Positions 32,633-46,300 of a stretch of 64,000 bases of DNA are shown one piece after another. The translations under genes were made by a program, and so were the position numbers. Source of the stretch: Morinoia aosen (taxonomy: Eukaryota > Arthropoda > Malacostraca > Amphipoda > Talitridae); assembly GCA_030386875.1 (NCBI GenBank), contig CM059562.1, forward strand, positions 23,737,360 to 23,801,359, written 5' to 3'. The notes under the pieces were generated by a model. That model did not search any database. It had not been told where the DNA came from and saw only the letters and a program-made list of their open reading frames with translations. Every line of letters begins with the position of its first letter. The first letter of the stretch is position 1.

Positions 32633-34792
32633 TCACCGCCATTTACCTCTACTCGCTCCTGGTCTCCGCTGCCCGCTGTCCCTGGCATGCCCTCTTTTCG
32701 GGGATGCTCGTCTGCGGTTTTGCGAGGTTCCACGCGATTGTTGCTGAGTTCTGTTCTTGGATGTATGATTCGAGTTTCTAAGTTCTTCTTCATACATATC
32801 TCTGTCTACTTCACTGCTTCTGTCTGCCCTTTGCTTCTGTCGATGGTACTCGTTTTCCTTCTCTTTGCTGTTCTTTCCACTTTTGGAGGCCGTTGTATTT
32901 AGATGCAGGTCAACTGTTGTAGTGTCAATTCTTCCAGTTTTTGGGCTCTCACAGACCACTTCAATCCCACCGCCACTTTCTCCATCAGCTCTCCGCCGCC
33001 CACTGCTCTCCATTGTCATATTTCCAGCTGGGGTTTCTGCTCTCTGTTTGATATTTTATTGGCCTTCTGCACCAACATCGCCTGAACGCTGGCGTTTTTT
33101 CGTAATCGATTTTTCAGTTTCAGTTGTGGTGATTCCTTTTGTGACAGCTTTGGAGTAATTCATACTGAAGTTCGGATGACGTATATTGAAGAGAAGTTTG
33201 GCCTGTCCTTTGGACACTCTTTCCCGGCTCTGTATCATCAGGATTTCCTCCTCCACTTTCCTCATTTGACACACTTTGGCTCCAGCTGTATGTCCTTCAC
33301 CACAGTGATAGCACTTGGTTTCGTCGGACTCACACTTGTCAATTCCGTGTCCTGACTCACTGCACTTCAAGCATGCTTCTTCCCCTTGACAGTATTTGAT
33401 TCCATGCCCGTACTCTAAACACTTTTTGCACATCATTGGCTTCGGTTTAATTTCGTACACTTTAGTTTTAGCTTGTTCACCTGGTATGTCGATGTATTCT
33501 GGGATAGGCGATTGTCTGAAGGACAGAAGTAGGGGCTTGGCATGCACATTGGTGGGTTTTTTCCAGGTTGCTTGAATTGCATCCTAAATTCCGCATTTTT
33601 CCAGCAGACCCTTCTTGAATTGCTCAAAATTATTCATGTCGTACTTATAGACATGGATCAAGCCTTTGTGGATTCCGATGTTGAGATTTTCTTCAACTGA
33701 GACGGGGAACTGGTTTATCTGTTTTAATTGTTTCATTTTTTGGCTCCGTGCTGCGTCACTCACCTCAACTGTAAATACTGTTTTGCTCGTTGATCTGATG
33801 GTTTTGGGTTTGCTTCCAAGGTGATTTGCGATGCATTTTTCTAATAGCCAGGGAGACATATTTCGGCGGTGTGCTTCACTTATTTTACAATCAAAGTGGG
33901 TAATATATTTGGTTGATGGCATCACACGTTCGGCCTCTGTCACTCCGTCATTCAGTTGTTTTGCTCTTCGTATTGTTACCTTTTCTCTCTGCATGATTTC
34001 CAGCACGTTCCTTTCTTCTATTTCTCTCTTACATGCAGCACTCCCCGCTGCATGTGAGCCTCCGCAGTGATGGCATTTCTCCTGGTCGGATGTGCAGCCT
34101 TGAGACGAGTGACCAACTTCACCGCATCTCCTGCATATCGCTGCGCTGGTGCGACATCTTTTGGCAGTGTGCCCATACGTTTGGCAGTGGTTACACATCA
34201 TAGGTTCATTGTTGAAGGGGTACACTCTATTGTCATGTCGTTCTCCAGGGATGTAGATGCTGTAGGGTACATATTGTTGTCGAAAGGTTATTAAGAATGC
34301 TTGCGTTTCGGGGTTCCGTGGTTTGATGAATGTTGCTCTTGTTACGTTTTCCACATTGTATTCTTCTTGGAGTCCCACCTTGAACTCCTCTACATCTGTA
34401 ATGTTGAAGTCATTGACATAGATTAGTCCAACTGAATGATTGAAACGGTCGTACTGCGTCGTCTGGCATGGCACATCTTCCACTCTCGAAAGATCTACGA
34501 TCTTTTCGGCCTGTCGCTCGCTGCGCACCTACACCACCACCATCTCTCGGTTCATGCTGAAGAGTCGTTTCACTTTCTCTCCCGTGATTTTCATGATTTC
34601 CTCCATAATACTGAAGGGATTGACTGTTTTCTTTTCTTCTGGGGCAAAAGTTATTGAGAAGTACTTGGGAAAGTACCTATCCTCTGTTAGGTCGAATGGA
34701 ACATACCGGTGTTTCCTTTTCTGATGGGCTAATCCGACGGTCGGTATTTTTGGGGATGGAGGTCCCTCCTCAGCAATTTCCATGATGTCCAT
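32633..34792 (-). pseudogene. I-1 ORF1: Gag-like protein with two zinc-knuckle modules
   Basis: One reading frame of 720 codons with in-frame stops near 34,529, 33,584 and 33,056. Module 1: 'KYFSITFAPEEKKTVNPF', 'VGLIYVNDFNITDVEEFK', 'YSIYIPGERHDNRVYPF', knuckles 'CNHCQTYGHTAKRC', 'CRRCGEVGHSSQGC', 'CHHCGGSHAAGSAAC'. Module 2: 'KGLIHVYKYDMNNFEQFKKG', 'PEYIDIPGEQAKTKVYEIKP', knuckles 'CKKCLEYGHGIKYC', 'CLKCSESGHGIDKC', 'CYHCGEGHTAGAKVC'. The two modules are alignable to each other, so the gene arose by an internal duplication. Both I copies have it. Confidence 0.85.
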
Positions 34793-35229
34793 TTTTTATT
34801 TGTTTCCATGCCTCAGCGCCGAGGCGAGGGCAGGAAAAGGGAGGGGTCCTTGCTGGGCAAGGGCCCGCACACGAGATTTAGGGAAAACTCCCTGTATAAT
34901 TTTTACAAATTCTTAACACTAGTACAAAAAAAGACAAAAGACCCGGATGTTAGAGGGCACCGCCCGCGTTGGTTCTAGCCAGAAGAACTAGATAAATGGA
35001 AAAATTTATAATCAATACAATCAGTTACAATATAAATTGTACACTAACGCAGCTGGCTATAATAACGGTATCACCTCGGGAAGGTGCGGGTCGGCTAGGT
35101 ACAGACAAATTAATGAAGGTACCATACAATCAAGATCCTTGTCTGCTTTTGATGTTCCTATTATCACAATTATAATAAGTTCAATTAGATACCAGTAAAA
35201 TTGGTAAAGGGAACAGTGAAATTTCCCCT

Positions 35230-35445
35230 GAGGGAGAACACCAAAACACATCCTACTTAACGAGAGGTCACTCTTCACCTATCTCGACCGCATCAAAGCC
35301 CAGATTTTAACGAGTGCTCTCCATTCGTCTTACTTTTGAGCATCTTCTTGCTCACTCTCACGTAATACATCGACCGCGCAATACTCTGTCTTCAGCATAC
35401 CGGTTACATAGTTTTGACGCACCTACGTCAAGGTTTGAACTATAA
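35230..35445 (+). repeat. right copy of 216-bp direct repeat (TSD of I-1)
   Basis: Partner of 8,014-8,229. Abuts the I-1 5' end exactly. Confidence 0.7.
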
Positions 35446-36201
35446 GCCCTCATTCTTTTCAAAGTTCAACTCCAACGTTTAGTTATTCGCATAGGAATTT
35501 CATCAGCAGCATCGACGAAAAGAAATATCATCCACTCGGACAGAATCATTCCTGTTTCGTCTTTTTCCCTTCTTTGAGGGCAAGTCATGTCAAGGAACAT
35601 GCAGTAATTTGAAACGCACGAAGGGACTCGTTTTTTGTAAGTTCATGCTCCTATAAAAAAAATTATTTTCTCACGCATTCCGTAGTAGAGAGCTAACTGG
35701 AATTAAAAGAGGTGTTGAAACTTTGAAAATCACTTATGAAACAGTATGATAATCAAAATTGTTGTTATTCAAGTAATGCACGTTCCAAAAAATATCATGA
35801 ATCCTTGAACTGAATCATCAATTAGGAAATTGATACGCGCACACAAGGGAGATCAAGGGAATTTATTAGCAACTCTTGATGCCACGAGGTCCGGACCACC
35901 TCACCACCTGCAATTGAAGAAAATTCATCATAGTATATCAACACAAAGATAATACTTTAGAGTCAAATGATGAAGAATTTGTGCATACATACCGAAATTT
36001 TTATTTGCTTACAATACGTATCGTACCAAAAGCATTTCAAAAGATTTACAAGAAAAAGCCAAGATAACACTTCGAATCCTAATCCTCGTCACGGTATGTG
36101 GCTGTATCACAATTTTGACTGGACACTGGTGCAGAGGACTGACGGAGAAACCAGTAGTTTATAAAAAAAAAACACATAATAGTCTTTTCATTCTTAGCTA
36201 A
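35446..36201. other. non-coding spacer
   Basis: No gene or element recognised. By the TSD argument it was once adjacent to 8,229. Confidence 0.4.
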
Positions 36202-36735
36202 GGGTGCTTACACACCTTAAGACTGAAAGCAAGAGAGCAAGCGAGAGTGAAAGATGCGAGGCGAGAACTCCGGCACACGTGAAGATGGCTCATGAGCGGC
36301 AGCTCGCGCCTGACTGTCATGGAGAGTGGACTTTAACATAGACCAGCGGTACAAGTATGAGTTTATAATGCGTTTCATTCCTATTTCTTCCCATTACTGT
36401 ACTTCGAAACATGTAATCAGTCGCTGTGCTTTGGATCCATTGAGTTTCAACGGCACGGCACAGCGTAAACTTCGGATATCAGGAGTTCAGTCCATGCTGG
36501 AGGAATTGAGCAGCACATCTCTACCGTCGACATCTCAACACACTGACCAAAGCTTCTTGCTGCAACTCGCAAGCATGAATCCGTGTTTGAGACCGCTTCT
36601 CGCTTTTGACTATCTTCAGTCTTTCTCTCTCGCTTGCTTGCTCGCTCTCAGTGTGTGTACTCCCATAGAAATCCATGTTAATCAATTCAAGCTTGCTTGT
36701 TTTCTCGCTTCAAGTCTTTTGGTGGGTGAGCACCC
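36202..36735. mobile_element. Harbinger-like MITE
   Basis: 534 bp with imperfect inverted ends GGGTGCTTACACACC and (inverted) GGGTGCTCACCCACC, extended by AAGACT and further AAGC/GAGC blocks. Flanked by TAA on both sides, the 3-bp TWA target duplication of PIF/Harbinger elements. Non-coding; the 140-codon frame inside is not a gene. Confidence 0.6.
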
Positions 36736-37256
36736 TAAGAAGTTTTGACATAAAAGTAACACCTTGAATGCATGACTACACTGAAGTTTGAACAGTATGA
36801 ACTACAGTGAATACACCCGTTCGATTTTTTAAATTTTAAATAGAATGTAGTTAATACCACCAGATCAATAATCAAAAAATATGAAACTTGTAACCAGAAA
36901 CCATGAAAAAGTTTGAAAAAAGGCTAACAGCCTTTAAAACTAGTTCGACATTTCAACATTTTCAACTCAAATGCCAATTTCAAGTTCAGGGATGCACTGG
37001 GTTTGAAGGTGTTCAACCTATTTAGGCAAGAAGAACTCTAATAGTTCGCAAATGCACCCATACTAAAAAGCAAAAGAAAAAAAAAATTTTAAATCTCAAA
37101 AGTTGACACAAAACAAACATGTATTCCTGAAAAATTTCCTGACAATGCAACGGCCCAACCATAAGATATAGCCATTGATACAAGCACAGCTCGAAGCGAG
37201 TCACAGCGTTGCAGCATGGTTAGCAGGCCCACCATGTCGAGAGAGCTGCGCCTCAA
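36736..37256 (-). other. NAA10 3' flank / likely 3' UTR
   Basis: Sequence downstream of the NAA10 stop on the minus strand. No other gene. The polyadenylation site was not identified. Confidence 0.35.
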
Positions 37257-37359
37257 CTAGAGGTCCAACGGCAAGTCAGACATTGTGGGACTGAGGTTCC
37301 TCTTCATGGCGTACGCGTCTTCTCCGTCAGCATAATACTTTGGCTCTATGTCCGAAATC
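37257..37359 (-). CDS. NAA10: NAA10 exon 5 (last coding exon)
   Basis: 103 bp from TGGCAG|GATTTCGG to TAG. Codes for '[20 protein letters not shown]' and '[13 protein letters not shown]'. Separated from exon 4 by 4.4 kb. Confidence 0.9.
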
Positions 37360-40300
37360 CTGCCAGCATAAGCAACGAAGTTAATAATAGTTCATTAATT
37401 GTGGAACTTCAAACCTGAAGTGACGAAACAAGCTAGTGACACAAAGTGGACAAATTTCTGTGACAGGATATCACAGAAATTCAGTAATGAAAAACTGGGG
37501 ACGTAATCAGATATTTCTCCCCAATCAGCTGTCTTGGGCTTTCGAAACTGTCTGAAGCCAGTATAGTTCTACTAATGACCATGCGCTCTTGCCTCTGCAT
37601 TCAGCAGCGAACATAAGAACTTGCTAGGAACAAGCAAGCCACCAGAAGCCCGTAAAAACTAGGATGGAACGATCAAGCAATAAGCGCTGGAAAAATTCAA
37701 ATAGATCCATCTGTTTTTCAACATTAGTAGGGAAAACAGTTCAGAAAATCAAAGAATCTAAATCAAGATCTATTGAACACAAAATTTTCATCAATGATTA
37801 CCGCATGAAGACGAATAAAGCAAGCACAGGCTCGATGATAGAGAATTTCAAGAGAAACAAAATTTCAAGGAATAATTCATGAACAAAATTGGTACGGTCG
37901 TACCTAGGATTGACATGTTAGTTCCAGTCTCCCTTACCACAACAAAAAACTTCAAAGAGAGGAAGCATGAAGGCACCATCTACTATGGAGTTTTTAGAGA
38001 ACGCAGAATTTATACAGAAAGTGTGTTCCACACAGGCTTTCCAACACATAGAAACAGTAAGTTGAGAAAGATGGCCAGAGAACATCATAAAGAGTGAAGA
38101 AGTCAGAGGTGCTGAAAAACAGGAAAGCCGTGAACCGAAATAACGGTCCTCAACAAAACAAAAAAAGCATGTTTTATTTCAACAAAAAGAAACCCTCACC
38201 TCGAGAGGACCTAACATTCTCCGCCATGAGAGTGCAAATTCCCACAGAATCAATACTTTTATTCCTTTATGCTTTTTTCCTTTCTATTTTTTAATAACGA
38301 ACGCCAAATTCAACATGAATCTAGTTCCAAGCAGATTGGGGGAATAATTGAATAAGCGATGATTCAGATTGCTGGACATGCAGACACACCTGTACAGCAA
38401 TCCTAGCTCTGCAGTGCTTTGGAATAGCGACCACAAGCATCAATTGAGTTACCATAAAGTAAATAGAACTTAATGTGAATTTCTCGCATTTTTGTGCTAT
38501 GGTGTCTAACAAATATACGTAAAGGAGGCTTTATTCTTCTACACTACCACCCACCTCTTCAAGTAACTACTAATTAACCAGCAAGGCAGAGCACAGTCGG
38601 TTCAATTATTGAAGAAGAATCGGTTACAGTGAATTCTACAAACCCTTTCACTCGGTACACTGGTCCATATCTCAAGAGAAATGAGACAATAGGTCTACAC
38701 TAACATTTTGACTGCGACGTGCGCCACTAGTGGTACACGGAGGTAATTTTCATAATGCTGCTGGCCGACCAGTAGTCGCTAATTCAATTTTCATAAGTAC
38801 CTAATCAAAGGTAAAAGAAGGCACGATCCAGTTCATGTTTGGTATTTTCGATATAGTTTAATACAATTGACTTAAAATTTGAGCTTGGTGTTGAACTTAA
38901 TTAATATTTAGTAGTCGCAGTCTAAATGTTAAACACGGCTGCAAACTCGTGCTAGTAATTTGAACAGCTTAAACTGAGGAGTTGCAATGGCATATCAGAG
39001 AAATACCAAAGTATGATAACCCCATTATCATTAATTTGTTCCTTACTTAAGGAACATAACACGGCATCCCGTATACAATTGTTTCTCATTTCCAAAAAAT
39101 TACCTTCAGTATACCTTCAAGGATATAAATGCTGGACTGTATGAAATTTATGTGGTCAAAACCAGATGTGTAGGTATATTAGGCTTGATACGAAAGATAA
39201 CGTTTCCAACTATTTGAGTATGCTTCTTATTACTATTAAAGACTCATTATTTTGAACTTCTCAGGCACATCAATGGTGACCTTGATGAGGGCAAAGAATA
39301 AGGGAATAAGGACCATCCAGCATGGACTGTGGTGAACAAGAAACCTGTGTGCACGGTGTATTCCTGCACAGTATATCTTGCGCGAAAAACAATTCTAGAA
39401 GGAAAAGGACGAAAAGACGACAGAGATAGAAAAAAACGACAAAACTGAAGGAAGCAAAGTGCCTCCCCCCCCCCCCCAAAAAAAAACGAAGTCCCGAAGA
39501 TCTACCTATAGGTGAGGTAACCTGACAGCATCTCCTATGGGAGCGCCAGTCTCTATAGCGTGGCATACACAAACCCAACTTATCTGATCCTATCGCCTAC
39601 CTTTTTCGCCCACTGAAAAGAAAGCCACCAGTCAGTGTCAAACTCTGATATATGATATTATTAGCTCTAAGGGAATAAATCATTTTAGGGGGTCCTCCCA
39701 TCAAAATTGAATTTTGATCCGATTGGTTTGAAATTTGGCGACTATATGTATTTTTGCAAGAAAAACATTTTATTCGTCGAGAAGTTTTTTGATTTAGGCC
39801 TTAGTTTTTTTTAATTTTTTGAAAAACTCGTTTTTTGGTTCATTTTTGGGGTGTTTTCAAAAGAATAGAAGTCAATGAATTTTTATGCTAGAACAAATAC
39901 AAAGACAGTTTTGAAATCCTCATAACATTGCAAACAAACTGATAGGTCTGAATTTTCTATTTGAATTTTTTTATATATGCGATATCTGATCAATACCTAA
40001 AATATACCGAATTTTTAGGTTTTGAACTAGCAGAAAAAAAAGACAACGTACAAATTGGAAAATCGAGAGCATTTTGTTAGAATTGTTCCAAGGATTCTAA
40101 AACTGACCTTGTTTTCTTCCTAGCATGAAAACTCAATGACTTCTATTCTTTTGAATTTTGAAAATATGTAACTTTACAGTATAGGCCAAAAACACAATTT
40201 CTTGTTGAAGTATCATATAATGGACAATTTATGTAATTGAATGCTGTTTTTATTTTTATTTCGATATTCTCCATGCATAACATCATATTCACACTGTGAA

Positions 40301-43300
40301 TTGTAATTTACAATTTAAAAAAAAGTAAGTTTTTTTACTTATTTCATAAAAATTATAAATTTTTTTGTTTTCAGTCTGATTCTTATGAAATTTGGATATT
40401 ATATGTAACTTTTGAAAACAAACACAATTTCCTTCATACATTTTTTTTTGATTCAGGCCTTAGTTTTTGAGTAAATTTGACATATTGGTTTTTAGTCCAC
40501 TGGTATTGATATTTCAAAATAATAGAACTCATTGAGTTTTTGTGCTAGATCAAAAACAAAGACAGTTTTAGAATCCTTGGAACATATCTAACAAAAGAAC
40601 ATTCGCAAATTTTCCATTTCTCTTTTTGTTTTCTTTTTATATGGGGTCGAAATGTGCTTGAAAATTTAAGGTCCCCTTACCCCCCCCTGGTGACCTTGAT
40701 GAAACAGTATCTATTGTCCGTAGCGCCATAAAATTTTAGGACCAAATAGTCCACCACTTAAGGGTTTTTTTCCAACAATAACATGAAAAATACCCATCGG
40801 AGAGAAAAGGGGCCCCGGAGGACCCCCTTGAAGCATCTGAAAATTCAATGTATGATGACATGCACCAACTTCATTGAAATAAAATAAAACATTTGTTTTA
40901 CATCACTTCCAACTCGTACATGCCACAATGCACAATTGGACATCCCGTCAGCTGATCTTTAAACTACAGAAAATAAGGAGCATAATCATACTCAATCAAA
41001 CCAAGTAGAATACACTTGCCTCGATGTAGTTATAGCAATTTTCTAGGTTTCCATTTTAGTGAAATGACTCAGGCAACTAAAATTTCATGATCGTTAAATT
41101 GTTCTTTTTATCACAAAATAATTTTGTCAATCAAATTTTACACTGCATTGTTAGTTACTTGCTCAAATATATATTTTATTTTATTGAATTGAGCACACGT
41201 GAAATTGATAACATTGTATTTTCTCACTCAATCAGAGCTAGTTTTACAATACTTTCTAAAATACACTCTTCAAAGCATAGCTCAAGTTCATTAGATGTTA
41301 AAGTTCTTAAAAAATATTGAATTGTTTCACAAGGAAGAACTCCATGAAGATATATAGCATGCAACATTTCGTGGCAAATAAAATAATTTCCAGGGTTAAC
41401 CACCTCCCAAATAATCAAGCAATGTATTTAACTTTGAAAGTATTATTTTATTTCTCATTTAACAAATACTTCCAACTTTTTTTGGCATGATGATTAAAGT
41501 ATCAACATAATATTTCATGTTGCAGGCTGCCTTATAAAACTGATGAGCAACTTCTTAGAACTTTATTATATTATGAACTATTTTTAAAAAGTTGTAAAAG
41601 AATGAAGTAAGCTCTTCATATTGATAACATTGGAATAAAAAATACTGAAATGTCAGACGTTATGCACTCCTTTGACTTGAAATGATTAGCAAACTGCAAC
41701 ATTGAAACTACTGCCTTTGTAGGCAATTGTGTAGCTACGAAGAAGTAGGCGTGGACTCACGTGAACTTGAGCGTGTTGGTGTAGAGGTTGAGGGCAGCTC
41801 TGTTGCTCTTCCTGACGTGCAGTGACACATACTTTGCATTGAAACACTCGACCATGGCTTTGGCTGTCTGGTCCATTAGCTTTTGTGCCAGCCCCAGCCG
41901 CCTGCAATATCAGAACACACTTAAAAGAAACGCAACATCAGAGGGTAAATAAAATTTCTAAAAATGTACTGAAATTAGGACATGCCTTTAAACCAAATAC
42001 TGGTTCTAATTTATTCACGCACATACAAGGTTCTTTGCCTAATGAGCTTACTGGTAAATTTATAAGCATGAATTTATTGTCACAGACTTGGTTGAGTATT
42101 TTACTAGTTTTAGATTCCCTAGCCACAAAAAATCAATCTTAAAAAAGCAAAGAGAAGGGACTATTTATCATTAGCTGTAGAACAGAAAATCTATGCACAC
42201 TGGGTGTAACATAGGACATCCACTACATAGCAACCTAGGAATGATGAAGAAAAATAAAAATAAAAACAAGGAAAATAAGAAAACAGGAATAATGATAGTG
42301 GGAATGAGAGATAGAATTTTTAAACATTTTTCTGTAGTTGAGATAACCTAATAGTAATTGAAATGAGAAAAAAATCAACAAACCTGTGACTCCTCCGTAC
42401 AGCAAGGGATGTGATGTGACCATGAGGATCTTCTTCACTCTCCTCTTCCATCTTAGCTAACACATACCTGCAGTGGTAATTAGTGTTAATCATTTATACA
42501 AATGCAGACCAAGACACTAATAATGTGTATAATAGAAACAGTAAGCCTAAAAAGTGAAAGCATATAGACCAATTACAACCAGCTACTTAGACCACCAAAC
42601 CATGGTTTCATTTATAATGCATGAACTCTTGAGAAAAGAACATTCACAACAAATTTCAAATAATAATTGGATACTTACCCCACAATTTCCCCTCTGTCAT
42701 CTTCGGCAACATAGGAGAGTTGAGGCCAAGACAGACCATGATAGAGATAATACTTCATTTGATAATTTTCTGGCAGGCACAGAAGATTGCAGTGCTGCAT
42801 GTGCATCAGGTCTTCAGGCTGCAAACCAGAAAATAAAATAGAATTAAGGTAATGTGCTCCAGCCTCAGGCAAAATCGGTGTGGGTAGTAACACAAGGAAA
42901 GATTTCCAAGCTTGAATTGGCCATCAGCATTAACAGTAGCCCAGCATAAGGGTCAAGAACAGCGTAGTTTATGAAAAAGGAGATAAGAAATCAGTGTGTG
43001 TACAATAAACATTCAATCCAAAACATCAAAAGTTTATATTCTGTAGTTTCAAGTAATGAAAAAGTAAAATATCTCAAAATTTTTTGTGATAAATAAAAAC
43101 TTGTTCAAAGAATACACAAACAGTAAAATACTAATACATCAACATGAACATTCTATTTTTACCTCATAAGTTTGTATTCGAAACACCCAAAAGATTGGTT
43201 TTAAGCAATAATAAATAGCCCTTGAACATTTCAAAGTGCTTAATGCCACATATATGCTGTACAACTTTAAAAAATAAAATAATCTACATCCATCAACAGT

Positions 43301-46300
43301 CCAATTCTAACATGGCAAAAACTTCAAAGCTGTCATACCATAGAAATAATTATCCAATTGCATAATTATGAAGTACAACATTGTAAAATTTCATCTATAC
43401 TAATAATACCAATCTCAATTGGTAACATGATTTTAGTGATATACAGATGTATCGGTAAAAAAAATGGGTATCAGTCCGGCAAAAAAAAAAATTGTATCGG
43501 TACATCACTACATGATTTGAAAGTCCATGACATGTCAGTCCACTGCAAGTCATCTATGTGCAGGATGTATGGCTAAAATTTCAAACTGTGTAACCAAACA
43601 AACAAGGTAAAGTAAAGAAGAATCCTCAAATGACTCAATATGAGCTTCAACAAGATTTTGAAAGTAACAAGAACACATGCATGGAATATTACAAGTAGAG
43701 TAGTTCCCACAAATAAAAGGTTGCATTTTCCTACACAAAGGATGACACCAAAAGTTCCTAAAAATTCAAGTCAGATATCATCCAAATTTGGACAAGAAAC
43801 ATTTAAAAATGCATGCAAATTTTCAGGATGTCAGGCATAATAGACATAATAATGGTCATATTTAAAGGTAGAAAAACTAGTCAATGAAATAGATAATACA
43901 GTCTGAACACTTGACAGTGAAGTTTGACAGAGGAAAAATGATGGTATGGAACTGTGTCTGTACTGGTCTTGTAAAATCCATATTATTTAAAGAAATATGA
44001 ATTTTTCTTTATATAGTGGAATTCAATAGGACATTTGGTACTTTTAGGTTATCTGTCACCACTTCTAATATATGGCTTCCCTTTGACGTTAAAGTTAGGT
44101 TAACTTAACATCATTATCAATTTTATTATTAATATTTGTTGTTGTTTTGTGACAAATCAATAACATTTCAGAAGCAAATGCAGTATTTTTTTACTCTTTA
44201 GTAAACCCAAAAAGGTGGTAATAAATATCCCACAAGTATTGGACATTCTTGGACAAATGACTTGAAGTTGCCGTGAGGATGGATATTGGAGCAAGAACCA
44301 TCCTAAGCACACATCAGGGTTTAGCAGGAAAAAGTCATGGGATGGCCAAATCAGTGTTGCCAGACCTAAATCCAATCAAACACACGTGGCAAGAATTAAT
44401 GCTAGGGATTTGAAAAATGGAGCCAATATTTCAATCAACTGAATAGAATATTCCAAAAAAATATGCTAATACCAACACAAATATTTGCAAGAACAGATAA
44501 GTAAACATCTCAGAAGTTGTACTGGCTACAAAAGGATGTGCCAGCAAATCCCACTTTTTTACATGCATTAAATTTTTCATATCATTTGACAGGATCAATA
44601 TCAAAAGTCCATAAATTCAAGTGTCAGATGAGCATTTTTTAATAGAAAAATGTTTGGTAAATGTTGAGGATTAACCGAGAATTGATTTTCCACTTTTTGA
44701 AACCTAAACATAGGGAATAAGATCGAAATTAAGAAGTTTTCTTCTATGCACTTTCCGTCGTAAATGAGTTTTTATGAATGATAGCGGTAGGTTTAGTTTC
44801 GTCTTTGATGATGAATGCGCTGGAAGTGCGACTCCATTGCAGTGTTGCCATTTGCTGGGCTCGAATTATTCCCGCTTGAAACACTCAAGTTGCGGTAACT
44901 AATTTACCGCTATAACTCTTAAAATATTTATTTAAGACGGAAAGTGCATAGAAGAAAACTTGTTTACTGCGATCTAATTAACTATCCTTAGGCACCAAAA
45001 ATATTAAATATCGATTCCCGGTTAATCTTCAACGTTAACCAAATGTTTTTTTTTGTTACAGAATAAATTTTTTTAAAAATCAACTCTATTGCTTTGTAGC
45101 TCTTTTTGAGCCCTTTCGATTGATATGTTTGTCATTCCTGAATCTTTAAAACTCTGGGAGGCGATTATATGTTTACACAACAAGCTAATTAGCTGATGAC
45201 TCAGCTACCAGACTCAAAACAAACACTCAGTAACACCATCATTAATTATTATCACTGAGTAATAGAATATTTTTGTTTGAGTACAAAAGCATTTCAAGCA
45301 AAGCCATGAACTCTCTTTCCATTTCCGTCCAGGACACTCAACACTGACTCGTAAAATGGGGGGAAGGGAAAGGTCACCCATCCATTGGCACGTCCCAAGG
45401 TCATGCTAGTGAGCGTCTTCCACCCCGTCAAGGAAACGAACCTATGGAAAAACTTGAGAGCTAATTATATCATTGGATGCGCAAGAAAATTCTCTACAAG
45501 ATGAATTTTAAACTGAACACCTACCATTATTTGGAAATTGACCCGGTATATCTGAAGGATATGTCAGTTATTGATTTTGTAAATTTCGATGCCTAAGCAT
45601 AGTTAATTAGATCGAAATAAACAAGTTTTCTTCTATGCACTTTCCGTCTCAAATGAGGCTTTTATTAGTTATGGCTTTAAATAACTTACCGCAACTCCAG
45701 TGTTTGAAGCGGCAAGTAATTCAAGGAGCACGTCGGACAGCAACACTGCAATGCGCACTCGCTTCCAGCGTGATCGTCATCAAAGACGAAACCAAACCTA
45801 CCCAGGGATGGAAAAAACCCTGGGTTTTTTAAAAAACCCAACCCACCTGTTTTTTTTGGGTTAAATTGGGTTTTATGGGTTTTATTGTTTTTTTTTTGGG
45901 CTTTATTGGGTTTTTTGTAATACCTGTTTTTGTTTAAAAGAGTTATTCACACAACTCCCATTGCCCCTATTTCAGATTTATATATATACACTTATTGAGT
46001 CAATATTGTTATTTGATTACGTTATTTCCAACATTATATTACATTATTATATGAATTATTACATTATATGCACAATATATGAATTAAGTTTGTCCATCAC
46101 AATTAACATTTACCAATTACCATATGCATAGAGACATAGCTCTGCAGTCTGTAAAGATATAAGATGTCCAAAGAGAATTACTATGCTTGTCAATTCATAG
46201 TAAGTTGTTTTAGCAGCAGACAGGCGCAAGTCATTGAAAGGGAAGCACCATGCAGATCATTAGTAACCACCACAAGCAACTTGAAGCAAGACAGCTGCAC

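Larger units (their letters stand above)
32367..35229 (-). mobile_element. I-1 non-LTR element, 5' segment
   Basis: 5' UTR (from 35,229, ...AAATTTCACTGTTCCC), ORF1 and the first part of ORF2. The three I-1 segments sum to about 7.1 kb, matching I-2. Confidence 0.85.

Noticed and set aside
36326-36748. 140-codon plus-strand ORF
   Set aside because: Lies within the Harbinger-like MITE and its inverted arms; no protein-like features.
41686-41907. 73-codon minus-strand ORF over NAA10 exon 4
   Set aside because: Wrong frame of the exon; the spliced frame carries the conserved acetyltransferase text.
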